From assembly GCA_902789415.1 (NCBI GenBank), contig CADAOD010000004.1, positions 1 to 64,000 on the forward strand: DNA of 64,000 bases, given 5' to 3'. The first letter of the stretch is position 1. Each line of letters opens with the position of its first letter. Under the pieces are notes generated by a model. The model did no database searches and had not been told where the DNA came from. It saw only the letters and a list, made by a program, of their open reading frames with translations. Of this stretch, positions 32,971-40,603 are shown in pieces. This stretch comes from an uncultured Prevotellaceae bacterium (GTDB lineage Bacteria; Bacteroidota; Bacteroidia; Bacteroidales; Bacteroidaceae). The position numbers and the translations under genes were made by a program.

Positions 32971-35319
32971 ATGAAAAGATTACTAACAACTTGCTTATTA
33001 GCAACAACATTCGCTATGACAACAAATGCTCAAGTACAGCTCCGCGCCGATAATATCGACGAGGTGCTCAAGGCTATGACCCTTGAAGAGAAAGCCAAAC
33101 TTCTGGTTGGCGGTGCTAACAACTTTTTCAGTGCTAATGCCGTAGTAGGCGGCGAGGCCGACCTGGTGGCTGGTGCTGCTGGTACATCGCCTGCCATCCC
33201 ACGCCTGGGCATTCCTGCCACAGTGCTCACAGACGGTCCTGCCGGCGTACGTATCGACCCAACTCGTAAGGGTACCGACAAGACTTACTATGCCACAGCC
33301 TTCCCTATCGGCTCGTGCCTGGCTTCGACCTGGAACACAGATCTGGTAAACAAGGTAGGACAGGCTATTGGTAACGAGACCAAAGAGTATCGCTGCGACG
33401 TGATTCTTGGTCCTGGCATGAACCTACACCGCAATCCCCTGTGCGGACGTAACTTTGAGTATTACTCGGAGGACCCACTGCTGACAGGTAAAATTGCAGC
33501 CGCCTATATACAGGGTGTGCAGAGTCAGGGGGCTGGTGTAAGTGCCAAGCACTTTGCCGTGAACTCGCAGGAGACCGATCGTACTGCAGTAGATGAGCGC
33601 GTGAGTCAGCGTGCTGCCCGCGAGTTGTATCTGCGTGGTTTCGAAATCGCCGTTCGCGAGAGTAACCCTTGGACCGTGATGTCGTCGTACAACCAGATTA
33701 ACGGTCAGTACTCGATGGGTAACCGAGACCTGCTGACCAAGATTCTGCGCGACGACTGGGGCTTTAAGGGTATCGTGATGACCGACTGGATTGGTATTCG
33801 CGAAGGTCTGCCTACCATCACTGAGGTACAGGCCGGTAACGACCTGATGGAGCCAGGACAGCCTGCACAGGTGAACGAGATTATCGAGGGTGTGAAGAGC
33901 GGTAAGCTCGACATCGCCGATGTGGATCGTAACGTGCGTCGCATGCTGGAGTATATCGTGAAGACCCCAAGCTTCAAGAAGTATCCTGCCTCTAACAATC
34001 CCGACTTTGTGGCGCATGCCGCCATCACCCGTCAGAGTGCCAACGAGGGTATCGTACTGCTGAAGAACAACGGTACACTGCCCTGGAAGAACGGCAACAT
34101 TAAGACCGTGGCCCTGTTTGGTGAGAACTCATACGACTTCCTGAGCGGTGGTACCGGTTCGGGTTGTGTTCACCCACCTTATGTGGTTGACATGCTGGAG
34201 GGTTTGAAGAATGCCGGCATCAAATCGAGCGAGACTCTCACTGACATCTATCGCAAGTATATCGAGTTTGCAAGAGTAAAATTCCAGGCAGAGCGTCATC
34301 CCGCCAAGTGGTTCCAGACAGAGATGATGGGACAGCAGAAATATCCTGAGATAGGTCTTGATCCTATCTGTATTCATAAAGAGGTGCGTGGTGCCGATGC
34401 AGCTATCATCACCATCGGACGTCAGGCTGGTGAGGGTATCGACCGTGATATCAACACCGAGTTTAACCTGAACGCTGAGGAGCGCGCTCTGATTACAGAT
34501 GTGTGCAATGCCTTCCACGCTGCTGGTAAGCCTGTGGTAGTGATTATCAACTCGGGTAGTGTGATTGAGACAGCCTCGTGGAGTGGTTATCCCGATGCTA
34601 TCCTGTGCGCTTGGCAGCCTGGTATGGAGGGTGGAAACTCGATTGCCGACCTGCTGACAGGTAAGGTTAATCCTTCGGGTAAGCTGACCATGACATGGCC
34701 TATCGCTGCTACCGATCATGCTTCGACCAAGAACTTCCCTGGACAGATTGACGACTACTCGCTGCAGATGATGATTGGCAACAAGGCGCCTATCCCTGGT
34801 CATGCCTACACCAACCACGAGGAGGATATCTACGTAGGTTATCGCTATTTCGACACCTTTGGTCGCAACGTGGCTTACCCATTCGGATTCGGACTGAGCT
34901 ACACCACCTTCGCCTTCTCAAAGCCAGTGGTAAAGGCCAAGGGTAAGAATGCCGTTGAGGTAAGCATCACCGTGAAGAATACCGGTAGCGTAAGCGGTAA
35001 AGAGGTGGCACAGGTTTATGTAAAGGCACCTAAGGGCAAGCTGGAGAAGCCTGCACAGGAGCTGAAGGCCTTTGCCAAAACCAACGAGCTGCAGCCTGGC
35101 GAGAGCGAGGTGCTGACCATGACCATCCCTGTACGCATGCTGGCCAGCTTTGACGAGGCTAACAGTCAGTGGTTGACCGAAGCTGGTACTTATACCTTTA
35201 ATATAGGAAATAGCAGCCGCAACATTGCTGCGACTGCTACACTTAAATTAGGTGAATATACCGAAAAGACCACGAATGCACTGGCACCTCAGCACAAGCT
35301 GAATCTACTGAAGCAGTAA
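32971..35319 (+). CDS. GH3 beta-glycosidase
   Basis: 782 residues. The signal peptide is MKRLLTTCLLATTFAMTTNAQ. Three domains: N-terminal TIM barrel with the catalytic nucleophile in GIVMTDWIG, a C-terminal sandwich (VVVIINSGSVIE; AWQPGMEGG) and a fibronectin-III-like end (VSITVKNTGSVSGKEVAQVY). The usual acid/base region is near residues 480-510 (GEGIDRDINTEFNL). The family includes beta-glucosidases and beta-xylosidases; specificity cannot be assigned. No T9SS C-terminal signal is present. A terminator follows at 35352-35390. Confidence 0.92.
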   Translation: MKRLLTTCLLATTFAMTTNAQVQLRADNIDEVLKAMTLEEKAKLLVGGANNFFSANAVVGGEADLVAGAAGTSPAIPRLGIPATVLTDGPAGVRIDPTRKGTDKTYYATAFPIGSCLASTWNTDLVNKVGQAIGNETKEYRCDVILGPGMNLHRNPLCGRNFEYYSEDPLLTGKIAAAYIQGVQSQGAGVSAKHFAVNSQETDRTAVDERVSQRAARELYLRGFEIAVRESNPWTVMSSYNQINGQYSMGNRDLLTKILRDDWGFKGIVMTDWIGIREGLPTITEVQAGNDLMEPGQPAQVNEIIEGVKSGKLDIADVDRNVRRMLEYIVKTPSFKKYPASNNPDFVAHAAITRQSANEGIVLLKNNGTLPWKNGNIKTVALFGENSYDFLSGGTGSGCVHPPYVVDMLEGLKNAGIKSSETLTDIYRKYIEFARVKFQAERHPAKWFQTEMMGQQKYPEIGLDPICIHKEVRGADAAIITIGRQAGEGIDRDINTEFNLNAEERALITDVCNAFHAAGKPVVVIINSGSVIETASWSGYPDAILCAWQPGMEGGNSIADLLTGKVNPSGKLTMTWPIAATDHASTKNFPGQIDDYSLQMMIGNKAPIPGHAYTNHEEDIYVGYRYFDTFGRNVAYPFGFGLSYTTFAFSKPVVKAKGKNAVEVSITVKNTGSVSGKEVAQVYVKAPKGKLEKPAQELKAFAKTNELQPGESEVLTMTIPVRMLASFDEANSQWLTEAGTYTFNIGNSSRNIAATATLKLGEYTEKTTNALAPQHKLNLLKQ

Positions 35320-35335
35320 GTGCATCGCATCTTTT

Positions 35336-37075
35336 TTAGAACGATATGGTTAAAGAGCCGCCTATTACAAAAGTATGGCGGTTCTTTTTTATATGTGTGG
35401 TCACAGGCGACATCTCCGATATCATGTCAGCAGCATATGCCGGATCTATCTCCTGCATCATCTCCGCAAAGTCGAAATATGTCGGGAGAGCCGAATGCAT
35501 GAACTGTGTGGGATTATACTCCAACGTATAGGTCTTACGGGCCATATCATAATCTACAAACAGGCGCCAGGCATAATTCTCCTTGTAGGCATAGGTCAGC
35601 GAGATACCTGTTCCCCACTTAAAGGTGTTGTTGGCATTCAGCGTAAAGTAATCCCATTTGGTATCGTAGGTCTCATCTGTCTCGTAGAACAAATTGGGAT
35701 CATCATCCAAGATGGCCATGGGGTTGACATCCACCACCTTACCCTGGTAATGGGCAGAGAGATTCAGCTCCTGCATGATACTACGACCGGCCAGCAACTT
35801 GGCGCCCATAGCAAAACGCTTAGAGAGTGGCAGATTGAAATACACACCAAGGTCGGCAGCGAACTCTGTCAGGTGGTCGCTCTCAATCGTAAACTGAGGC
35901 TGTTTATCAGCTGTTCTGAAGACGATATTATTCAGTGGTCTCAGGTCCATGTCGGCATCAAGATCCTTAAACATCTCCTTCACATCCTGGTCGGCATAGT
36001 TCAACACGCGGTCCCAGCCATTGATAGGTGTGCTATTCACACGCAGACGACCACCCACACCAACATACTTATTAAAGAAATAGGCACCCTCGGCAGATAC
36101 GGCAGTAGAAGCACCAAACTTCAGGTTAAAGTTGTCGTGGGCATCACTCATGGTCTCCGCACCGAAGTCGAGCGATTGCGAACCTAATCCTAATCCCATC
36201 GAGATAGAGAAGAACGAAGGATGATCGATGATACTACGCTCGCTGATGGCATCGCCACGTAACAAACCCTTACCCTTGAAAAGCAGGTCGCTCATAGCAT
36301 AAGCCAACTCACCCGACATGATACCAACACCAGCACCCGAGAGCACATCGCTCACCCAGTGACGGTTGTTCAGTACACGCATCACACCTGTAGCTGTGGC
36401 CACACCATAACCAGCTACAGAGTACCAAGGCGAGCGGGTTAAACCATACTCCTTATGCAGGATGGTGGCACCCACAAAGGCAGTAGCCGTATGACCGCTG
36501 GGCCAAGAGTTACGGGTAGAGCCATCGGGACGCATCTCCTTGGCGGTGTACTTAATGCTGTTAACAAACAGCGCCATGAAACCATACGACATAGCAGTAG
36601 AAGCCAGATAACGGCCCCAATCGCTACGACCTTCTACACCTCCAATCTTCAAACCTGTGGCCATCACCGGACCAAAGAACTGGGTGTAGTTATCAATCTC
36701 GGTCTTAAAGTCGGTCACCAGTGTGTGACGATTGTCGGCAGTGTTCTGTCGGAACGATTTCTTCTCGCTCTTGGCAATGATACCTGCCACAAACAATGGG
36801 ATACCCGCAAAGGTCAGATCGTCCATCACCTTATAAGGCTTGACACCGGGGTTAGTACGCATCCACGTGAGCTGATACTTCTCGCTCTCGCCCATCAAAG
36901 GTGCTATCGGCAGTTCCAGTTCAGGACGATAGACAGGGGCAGCCTGACAATCGAGTTTCATCTCCATCACAGGCGTCTGCAACTTCAACGGTTCCAGATT
37001 GATAGCAAGATCAGCGGCTTTTGCTACGTTGCCCATAGCAAACATCATGAGTAATACAAAAAAAGTTCTCTTCAT
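35336..37075 (-). CDS. PAP2-phosphatase/beta-barrel fusion
   Basis: 579 residues. The signal peptide is MKRTFFVLLMMFAMGNVAKA. Residues ~100-310 hold the PAP2 motifs KYTAKEMRP, PSGHTA and RVLNNRHWVSD, complete and in order (KxxxxxxRP, PSGH, RxxxxxHxxxD). The remaining ~270 residues are amphipathic strands ending in an aromatic residue (GGSLTISF), a beta-barrel predicted in the outer membrane. The protein could therefore remove phosphate from lipid substrates (lipid A or undecaprenyl-linked) on the periplasmic face. Its own promoter is at 37119-37126. The gene end overlaps the GH3 terminator. Confidence 0.85.
   Translation of the reverse strand: MKRTFFVLLMMFAMGNVAKAADLAINLEPLKLQTPVMEMKLDCQAAPVYRPELELPIAPLMGESEKYQLTWMRTNPGVKPYKVMDDLTFAGIPLFVAGIIAKSEKKSFRQNTADNRHTLVTDFKTEIDNYTQFFGPVMATGLKIGGVEGRSDWGRYLASTAMSYGFMALFVNSIKYTAKEMRPDGSTRNSWPSGHTATAFVGATILHKEYGLTRSPWYSVAGYGVATATGVMRVLNNRHWVSDVLSGAGVGIMSGELAYAMSDLLFKGKGLLRGDAISERSIIDHPSFFSISMGLGLGSQSLDFGAETMSDAHDNFNLKFGASTAVSAEGAYFFNKYVGVGGRLRVNSTPINGWDRVLNYADQDVKEMFKDLDADMDLRPLNNIVFRTADKQPQFTIESDHLTEFAADLGVYFNLPLSKRFAMGAKLLAGRSIMQELNLSAHYQGKVVDVNPMAILDDDPNLFYETDETYDTKWDYFTLNANNTFKWGTGISLTYAYKENYAWRLFVDYDMARKTYTLEYNPTQFMHSALPTYFDFAEMMQEIDPAYAADMISEMSPVTTHIKKNRHTFVIGGSLTISF
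35352..35390 (+). terminator. terminator of the GH3 gene
   Basis: AAAGAGCCGCC (35352-35362) pairs with GGCGGTTCTTT (35377-35387), ending in a T run (to 35390). It lies within the last codons of the convergent PAP2 gene. The A-rich left arm is short, so it works mainly rightward. Confidence 0.85.
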
Positions 37076-37118
37076 CGTTATTATTATTTAGATTAGAATG
37101 TTTACATATTATGATTTG

Positions 37119-37126
37119 CAAATATA
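37119..37126 (-). promoter_or_regulatory. -7 element of the PAP2 gene
   Basis: Minus-strand TATATTTG, ~43 nt before the ATG at 37075. No clear TTTG partner upstream. Confidence 0.5.
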
Positions 37127-37176
37127 TGAAAAAAAAGGTATGTAAGGTGGATTGTAGTTTTAATATTTGTTAATCG

Positions 37177-37218
37177 CAACAAAAAGGGGCGCGCATCAAC
37201 TGCGGACCCCTTTTGTTG
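37177..37218 (-). terminator. strong hairpin between two leftward promoters
   Basis: CAACAAAAAGGGG (37177-37189) pairs with CCCCTTTTGTTG (37207-37218) with one bulged A; inner CGC/GCG. The stem itself carries A/T runs, so it can end transcription either way. It lies between the promoter at 37283-37314 and the PAP2 gene. Confidence 0.65.
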
Positions 37219-37276
37219 TTAACTATTCGTTTAACATCTACTAACAAAGTTTTTAAAACCAACTACTAACTAAATT
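37219..37276 (-). ncRNA. candidate short leftward transcript or PAP2 attenuator leader
   Basis: The region between the promoter at 37283-37314 and the hairpin at 37177-37218 is ~60-95 nt, with only a 4-codon frame. Either a small RNA ends at the hairpin, or the hairpin is an attenuator in a long PAP2 leader. Only signals support this. Confidence 0.3.
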
Positions 37277-37282
37277 CAGTTG

Positions 37283-37314
37283 CAAATATACAATAATGTC
37301 AGTCAACTTGCAAG
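37283..37314 (-). promoter_or_regulatory. second leftward promoter upstream of PAP2
   Basis: Minus-strand CTTG (37314-37311), 20-nt spacer, TATATTTG (37290-37283). A full-length match with correct spacing. Confidence 0.6.
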
Positions 37315-37346
37315 TATTTTAACAATAATTACCCTCAGAAGTCAAA

Positions 37347-37388
37347 AAAGTATGCATATTTGCAAAAATATACCTGCAAAGTATGCAT
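37347..37388. repeat. two direct 11-bp copies with palindromic core
   Basis: AAAGTATGCAT at 37347-37357 and 37378-37388, starts 31 bp apart (about three helical turns), each containing ATGCAT. This looks like a paired regulator site upstream of the 37283 promoter. Confidence 0.4.
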
Positions 37389-37504
37389 TTTGTTATAATT
37401 AAGCAGCTCTAAATATATGTTAAATATTTAATTTTCGTTCCGACTTATCGAAAAATGTCGTATATTTGCATCAATATTATTAGGGAAGGAAAATCTAACG
37501 AATG

Positions 37505-37549
37505 AAAAAACAAAGGGGGAGACACTGTCGTCGCGACGGGGTCTCCCCC
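37505..37549 (-). terminator. intrinsic terminator after the riboswitch
   Basis: GGGGGAGAC (37515-37523) pairs with GTCTCCCCC (37541-37549), inner GTCG/CGAC with a 3-nt loop. On the minus strand it is followed by TTTGTTTTTT (37514-37505). It is the first and only stop after the cobalamin aptamer and probably closes the whole TonB-Lrp transcript. Confidence 0.92.
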
Positions 37550-37620
37550 AAAACTTATATAATAATACACGTATGATTGCCTCTATCGCCCTTACATCGA
37601 GAGCGCTTCAGCAACAAAAG

Positions 37621-37782
37621 CGCAAAAGGCTGGTCTTCAGACTTTCCTCCACTGTCCGACGCCTTCTCGCCCAAACGGGCAATGGCCTGTAGTCGGACAG
37701 CCATAATGGAGTTCACTGCTGCGGGACAGTCGGAGATTCTCACTCACATTCCCAATTAAGCACAGTTACGTGCACCTTTGCG
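37621..37782 (-). promoter_or_regulatory. cobalamin (B12) riboswitch aptamer
   Basis: Minus strand, in order: AAAGGTGC (GGTGC near 37776-37772), TTAATTGGGAA, GTGAGTGAGAATC, the core GACTGTCCCGCAGCAGTGA, a hairpin arm CTGTCCGAC/GTCGGACAG holding GCCCGTTTGGGC, and the closing box GAAAGTCTGAAGACCAGCC (B12 box, 37642-37628). P1 is CGCAAAGG (37782-37775) with CCTTTTGCG (37629-37621). All conserved parts of the AdoCbl/Cbl aptamer are present, so it should bind a cobalamin. It begins 25 nt after the Lrp stop codon. Downstream there is only a hairpin (GCGCTT...AAGCGC), no gene, and the terminator at 37549-37505. Confidence 0.95.
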
Positions 37783-37806
37783 GGTGATATTACGCAATAT
37801 CACCAA

Positions 37807-38304
37807 TTAATCCTCGGCCAACGCTTCGGCTTCGGTATCTTGTGTCAGCAGGTCGGCAATAGGCAACTGACGGTCGATACCAGTATGGAACGATATCAAC
37901 GTCTGACTGCTTGAAAGGCCGAGCGGCTGCAGTTTATCATGAATAATAGTAAGCAGATGGTGGTTGTTACGGGCATAAATCTTGATAAACATATCAAAGT
38001 TACCTGTAGTATAGTGGCACTCTACCACCTCAGGAATCTGCTTCAGCTGTTCAAGAACCTCGTCGAACTTGGCGGGATCCTTCAGGTTCAAACCGATAAA
38101 AGCACAGGTCTCGTAACCCACGCTTTCGGGATCGATCAGATATTGGGTGCCCTTGAGCACGCCCATATTGTTCATCTTCTGAATGTGCTGATGAATAGCA
38201 GCACCACTTACATTACACGCACGAGCCACCTCCAGGAATGGAATACGGGCATCAGCGGCTATCAGACTCAGAATCTGCTTGTCGAGTTCGTCTATTTTTA
38301 CCAT
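37807..38304 (-). CDS. Lrp/AsnC-family transcriptional regulator
   Basis: 165 residues. An N-terminal winged helix-turn-helix (LDKQILSLIAADARIPFLEVARACNVSGAAIHQHI, Lrp-type) is followed by the RAM ligand-sensing domain (TCAFIGLNLKDPAKFDEVLEQL; VVECHYTTGNFDMFIKIYARN). A ~20-residue acidic tail is extra. Family members sense amino acids and regulate metabolic genes. It is 8 nt after the second exbD and probably co-transcribed with the TonB-system genes; the cobalamin riboswitch follows. Confidence 0.92.
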   Translation of the reverse strand: MVKIDELDKQILSLIAADARIPFLEVARACNVSGAAIHQHIQKMNNMGVLKGTQYLIDPESVGYETCAFIGLNLKDPAKFDEVLEQLKQIPEVVECHYTTGNFDMFIKIYARNNHHLLTIIHDKLQPLGLSSSQTLISFHTGIDRQLPIADLLTQDTEAEALAED

Positions 38305-38312
38305 ATCAGTAG

Positions 38313-38765
38313 TTATTTTTTGATTTCTGTTGCATTATAATTAATCTTCAGGGCATAGGCTTGTTGCAACTGGTGCTTCACCTCGCTTACCAAACCCATG
38401 GGGGCCTTTTTATCAACACGCAGACTAACAGTGAGTCGCTGTTGGTTTTCATCAGAGAGCCCACTACGAATCTCTTCGATACGGGCTGGAATATCGCCAG
38501 GCTGTACAATATCGTTATTGAGCTGTACATGCCAAGCCTCGCCTTTATGACCGATATAGATGTTTACCACGGCCTGCTTATTAGCCAACTTCTGCACCTC
38601 GCTACCCTGTGGTACCTGCAGGCGTACCTTCACCTCGTCGCTACGCATGTGGGTAACAATCATGAAGAAGAAGAGCACCGTAAAAATCAGGTCGGGCATA
38701 GATGCCACATTGAGTGAGGGCACACTGCGACGACGCTGACTGAACATACTGCGCATAGGTCTCAT
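38313..38765 (-). CDS. exbD: ExbD-family biopolymer transport protein (second copy)
   Basis: 150 residues. One transmembrane helix near residues 22-45, with the proton-relay Asp in SMPDLIFTVLFFF (D25), is followed by a periplasmic domain. It overlaps the preceding exbD by 4 nt (ATGA). Two ExbD proteins of different length in a row are normal in Bacteroidales. It works with ExbB to energise TonB-dependent import of B12, iron complexes and glycans. Confidence 0.92.
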   Translation of the reverse strand: MRPMRSMFSQRRRSVPSLNVASMPDLIFTVLFFFMIVTHMRSDEVKVRLQVPQGSEVQKLANKQAVVNIYIGHKGEAWHVQLNNDIVQPGDIPARIEEIRSGLSDENQQRLTVSLRVDKKAPMGLVSEVKHQLQQAYALKINYNATEIKK

Positions 38766-39286
38766 TGGGCACCTCCTTCCTTTACTATTGGAGCCTCGCT
38801 AATCCGCTGAGGATAATAGTCGTTAATCATCTCGCGCTGCTCGCCATTACAAGCCTCGTAGGTACAGCCATAGTGTTTCTTGGCATACTCCTCGCGCAAG
38901 GTATGGTAGGCACCCACAATGGCATCCTGCATACTGAAGTAAGCCTCGTAGGTGGTCTTGGCATCGGCCTCGATCTGTACCACATGACCTGCATGGTTCA
39001 CCATGGCCAGCGTACGCACCTCGGCAGCTAATTGTTCGAGTGTCACAGGTTTGTCATCACACCAGAGTTGGTTCTGCGCATCCAACTTTACCTGCATCAC
39101 ATTGTTGCGATTGATATCCTTGGGTGTCTCGTGCTCCAATGGCGGTGGCGCCATCTGACGCATCAATCCCTTCTCCGTGTCCATCGATGAGGTCACGAGG
39201 AAGAAGATCAGCAACATAAACGATATGTCGGCCGTTGATGTAGTGTTCAGCTCCGGAATCTGCTGACGATAGCGCTTACGAAACAT
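38762..39286 (-). CDS. exbD: ExbD-family biopolymer transport protein (first copy)
   Basis: 174 residues. The conserved helix TADISFMLLIFFLVTSS carries the proton-relay Asp (D20). The periplasmic part includes a Cys-containing insert (HYGCTYEACNGEQ) not usual in ExbD. It overlaps the upstream small membrane protein gene by 40 nt. Member of the ExbB-ExbD-TonB motor in the inner membrane. Confidence 0.92.
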   Translation of the reverse strand: MFRKRYRQQIPELNTTSTADISFMLLIFFLVTSSMDTEKGLMRQMAPPPLEHETPKDINRNNVMQVKLDAQNQLWCDDKPVTLEQLAAEVRTLAMVNHAGHVVQIEADAKTTYEAYFSMQDAIVGAYHTLREEYAKKHYGCTYEACNGEQREMINDYYPQRISEAPIVKEGGAQ

Positions 39287-39606
39287 CCGATAATCAATAT
39301 AATAGAGGTATATATAAACATATCAGCGGCACGCAACCAGAAACCATCGGTAAGCAACGTGCCATTAGTGAGGATGGGCTTGGTAGAACCCAAGGCAAAG
39401 GTAACCGCCATGATAAGCACAAAGCCCACAGCTACCAGCCAACCAATGCGCCCAGCAGGTACACCGTTAACCACATCGCTACCCTTAAGACGATTGCGCA
39501 AGCCATGCCATATCGAAAAAGCGGTAACGCCCATGGCAGCAGCTAATGTGATATACATCAGCCACAGCATCACATCGGCAATAGCAGGCGAAATAAAACT
39601 ATTCAT
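39247..39606 (-). CDS. small three-helix membrane protein of the ExbBD operon
   Basis: 119 residues, three predicted transmembrane helices (~12-33, 54-74, 90-112). It overlaps the exbB gene by 8 nt and the first exbD by 40 nt, so it is translationally coupled. Proteins of this kind are regularly found between exbB and exbD in Bacteroidales, but their function is not established. No motif is visible. Confidence 0.75.
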   Translation of the reverse strand: MNSFISPAIADVMLWLMYITLAAAMGVTAFSIWHGLRNRLKGSDVVNGVPAGRIGWLVAVGFVLIMAVTFALGSTKPILTNGTLLTDGFWLRAADMFIYTSIILIIGCFVSAIVSRFRS

Positions 39607-40438
39607 GATGCGCTTGTTTGTAGTCGGAAATCAGGTCGAGCAGTGTGATGGCTGCCTCTTCCATCTGTGCTGTTAAACGTTCAATCTTAGAGAGGATATA
39701 GCTGTAGAACAGCTGCAGTACCAGCGCTACGACGATACCAAAGATAGTGGTAATCAGCGCCACCTTCATACCCTGAGCTACGATGGTAGGACCAATATCG
39801 CCCACCTGCTGAATCTGGTCGAAGGCCATCACCATACCAATCACCGTACCCAAGAAACCAAGCGATGGTGCCATGGCGATAAAAAGCTTAATCCACGAGC
39901 AACCTTTTTCCAAATTGGCGGTTTGCAGACCACCAAAGTTGGTAATGCTACGCTCGATGGCATCCATGGGCTGTTTGATGTGCAGCAAACCTTGATAGCA
40001 CACAGATGCGACGGGTCCGCGGGTGTTACGGCAGAGCGTTTTTGCACCCTCCACATCATTAGCCTTCAGGCGTTGTTCGATATCGGCCATCAGTTGGTGA
40101 CTCTTAATCTCACTCAACGTCAGATAGATGATACGCTCGATGCAGAATGCCAGACCCAGCACCAGAGCCAGGGCTACCAGCGACATGAAGGCCACGTTAC
40201 CATCCACAAACTTGGTCTTGAGTTGTTTGTGCAGACCACCACCCTCTTCGGCCTCATCACCTGTAATGGCTTCCAACTCGCCATCCATCACAGTCATCGA
40301 GTCGGCAGCAGCCACCGAATCAGCAGGTGCTACAGCTGCGCTCTGAGTACTATCGGGCGTAACTTTTGTCTGAGCCCAACTGGTTTGCGTAAAACAAAGC
40401 AAACCTATCAGTGTAAATAGAAATACCAATCGTTTCAT
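39599..40438 (-). CDS. exbB: ExbB/TolQ/MotA proton-channel protein
   Basis: 279 residues. A cleavable signal peptide (MKRLVFLFTLIGLLCFTQTSWAQ) is typical of Bacteroidota ExbB; a ~60-residue periplasmic segment and three transmembrane helices (~80-105, 185-210, 220-245) follow. Conserved Thr/Gly positions appear in APSLGFLGTVIGMVMAFDQI. It forms the proton channel with ExbD. The gene has no promoter match directly upstream; tRNA-Ser lies 77 nt upstream and tatD ends at it. Confidence 0.93.
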   Translation of the reverse strand: MKRLVFLFTLIGLLCFTQTSWAQTKVTPDSTQSAAVAPADSVAAADSMTVMDGELEAITGDEAEEGGGLHKQLKTKFVDGNVAFMSLVALALVLGLAFCIERIIYLTLSEIKSHQLMADIEQRLKANDVEGAKTLCRNTRGPVASVCYQGLLHIKQPMDAIERSITNFGGLQTANLEKGCSWIKLFIAMAPSLGFLGTVIGMVMAFDQIQQVGDIGPTIVAQGMKVALITTIFGIVVALVLQLFYSYILSKIERLTAQMEEAAITLLDLISDYKQAHHE

Positions 40439-40454
40439 ATCTATTTCCTAATCC

Positions 40455-40470
40455 GCGGAGAGAACAGGAT
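40455..40470. repeat. 16-bp duplicate of the tRNA-Ser 3' end
   Basis: GCGGAGAGAACAGGAT repeats exactly at 40515-40530, the 3' part of tRNA-Ser. The copies are 60 bp apart, in direct orientation. This is what an attachment-site duplication or a partial tRNA duplication leaves behind. No integrase gene is nearby. Confidence 0.8.
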
Positions 40471-40515
40471 ACCTCGGCACTATGCCTCGGAGCTTTGAAT
40501 CCTCGTTCTTCCTAG

Positions 40516-40603
40516 CGGAGAGAACAGGATTCGAACCTGCGAGCCGGTTTTGCCGGCTACACGCTTTCCAGGCGTGCCTCTTCAACCACTCGAGCACCTC
40601 TCC
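40516..40603 (-). tRNA. tRNA-Ser (GGA)
   Basis: 88 nt. Acceptor stem GGAGAGG with TCTCTCC, the anticodon stem-loop CACGC-CTGGAAA-GCGTG giving anticodon GGA, a long variable arm (GCCGGCAAAACCGGC), and the T-arm GCAGGTTCGAATCCTG. The long variable arm and anticodon fix it as serine (UCC/UCU codons). CCA is not encoded. Its first base is the last base of the tatD stop codon. Confidence 0.96.

Noticed and set aside
32971-35319. T9SS cargo signal on the GH3 enzyme (suggested by PorQ nearby)
   Set aside because: The C-terminus lacks the conserved T9SS domain pattern; the fibronectin-like end is normal for GH3.
37640-37660. GGAGGAAAGTC on the minus strand, like the RNase P RNA core
   Set aside because: The surrounding elements (GGTGC, GGGAA, TGTCCCGCAGCAGTGA, AAGACCAGCC) match a cobalamin aptamer in order, and other RNase P parts are missing.
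37577-37759. 60-codon frames on either strand across 37555-37759
   Set aside because: They coincide with the structured cobalamin aptamer; open frames there are by-products of RNA structure.
40455-40500. Second tRNA downstream of tRNA-Ser
   Set aside because: Only the 3' 16 bases are copied; no other arm of a tRNA can be folded.
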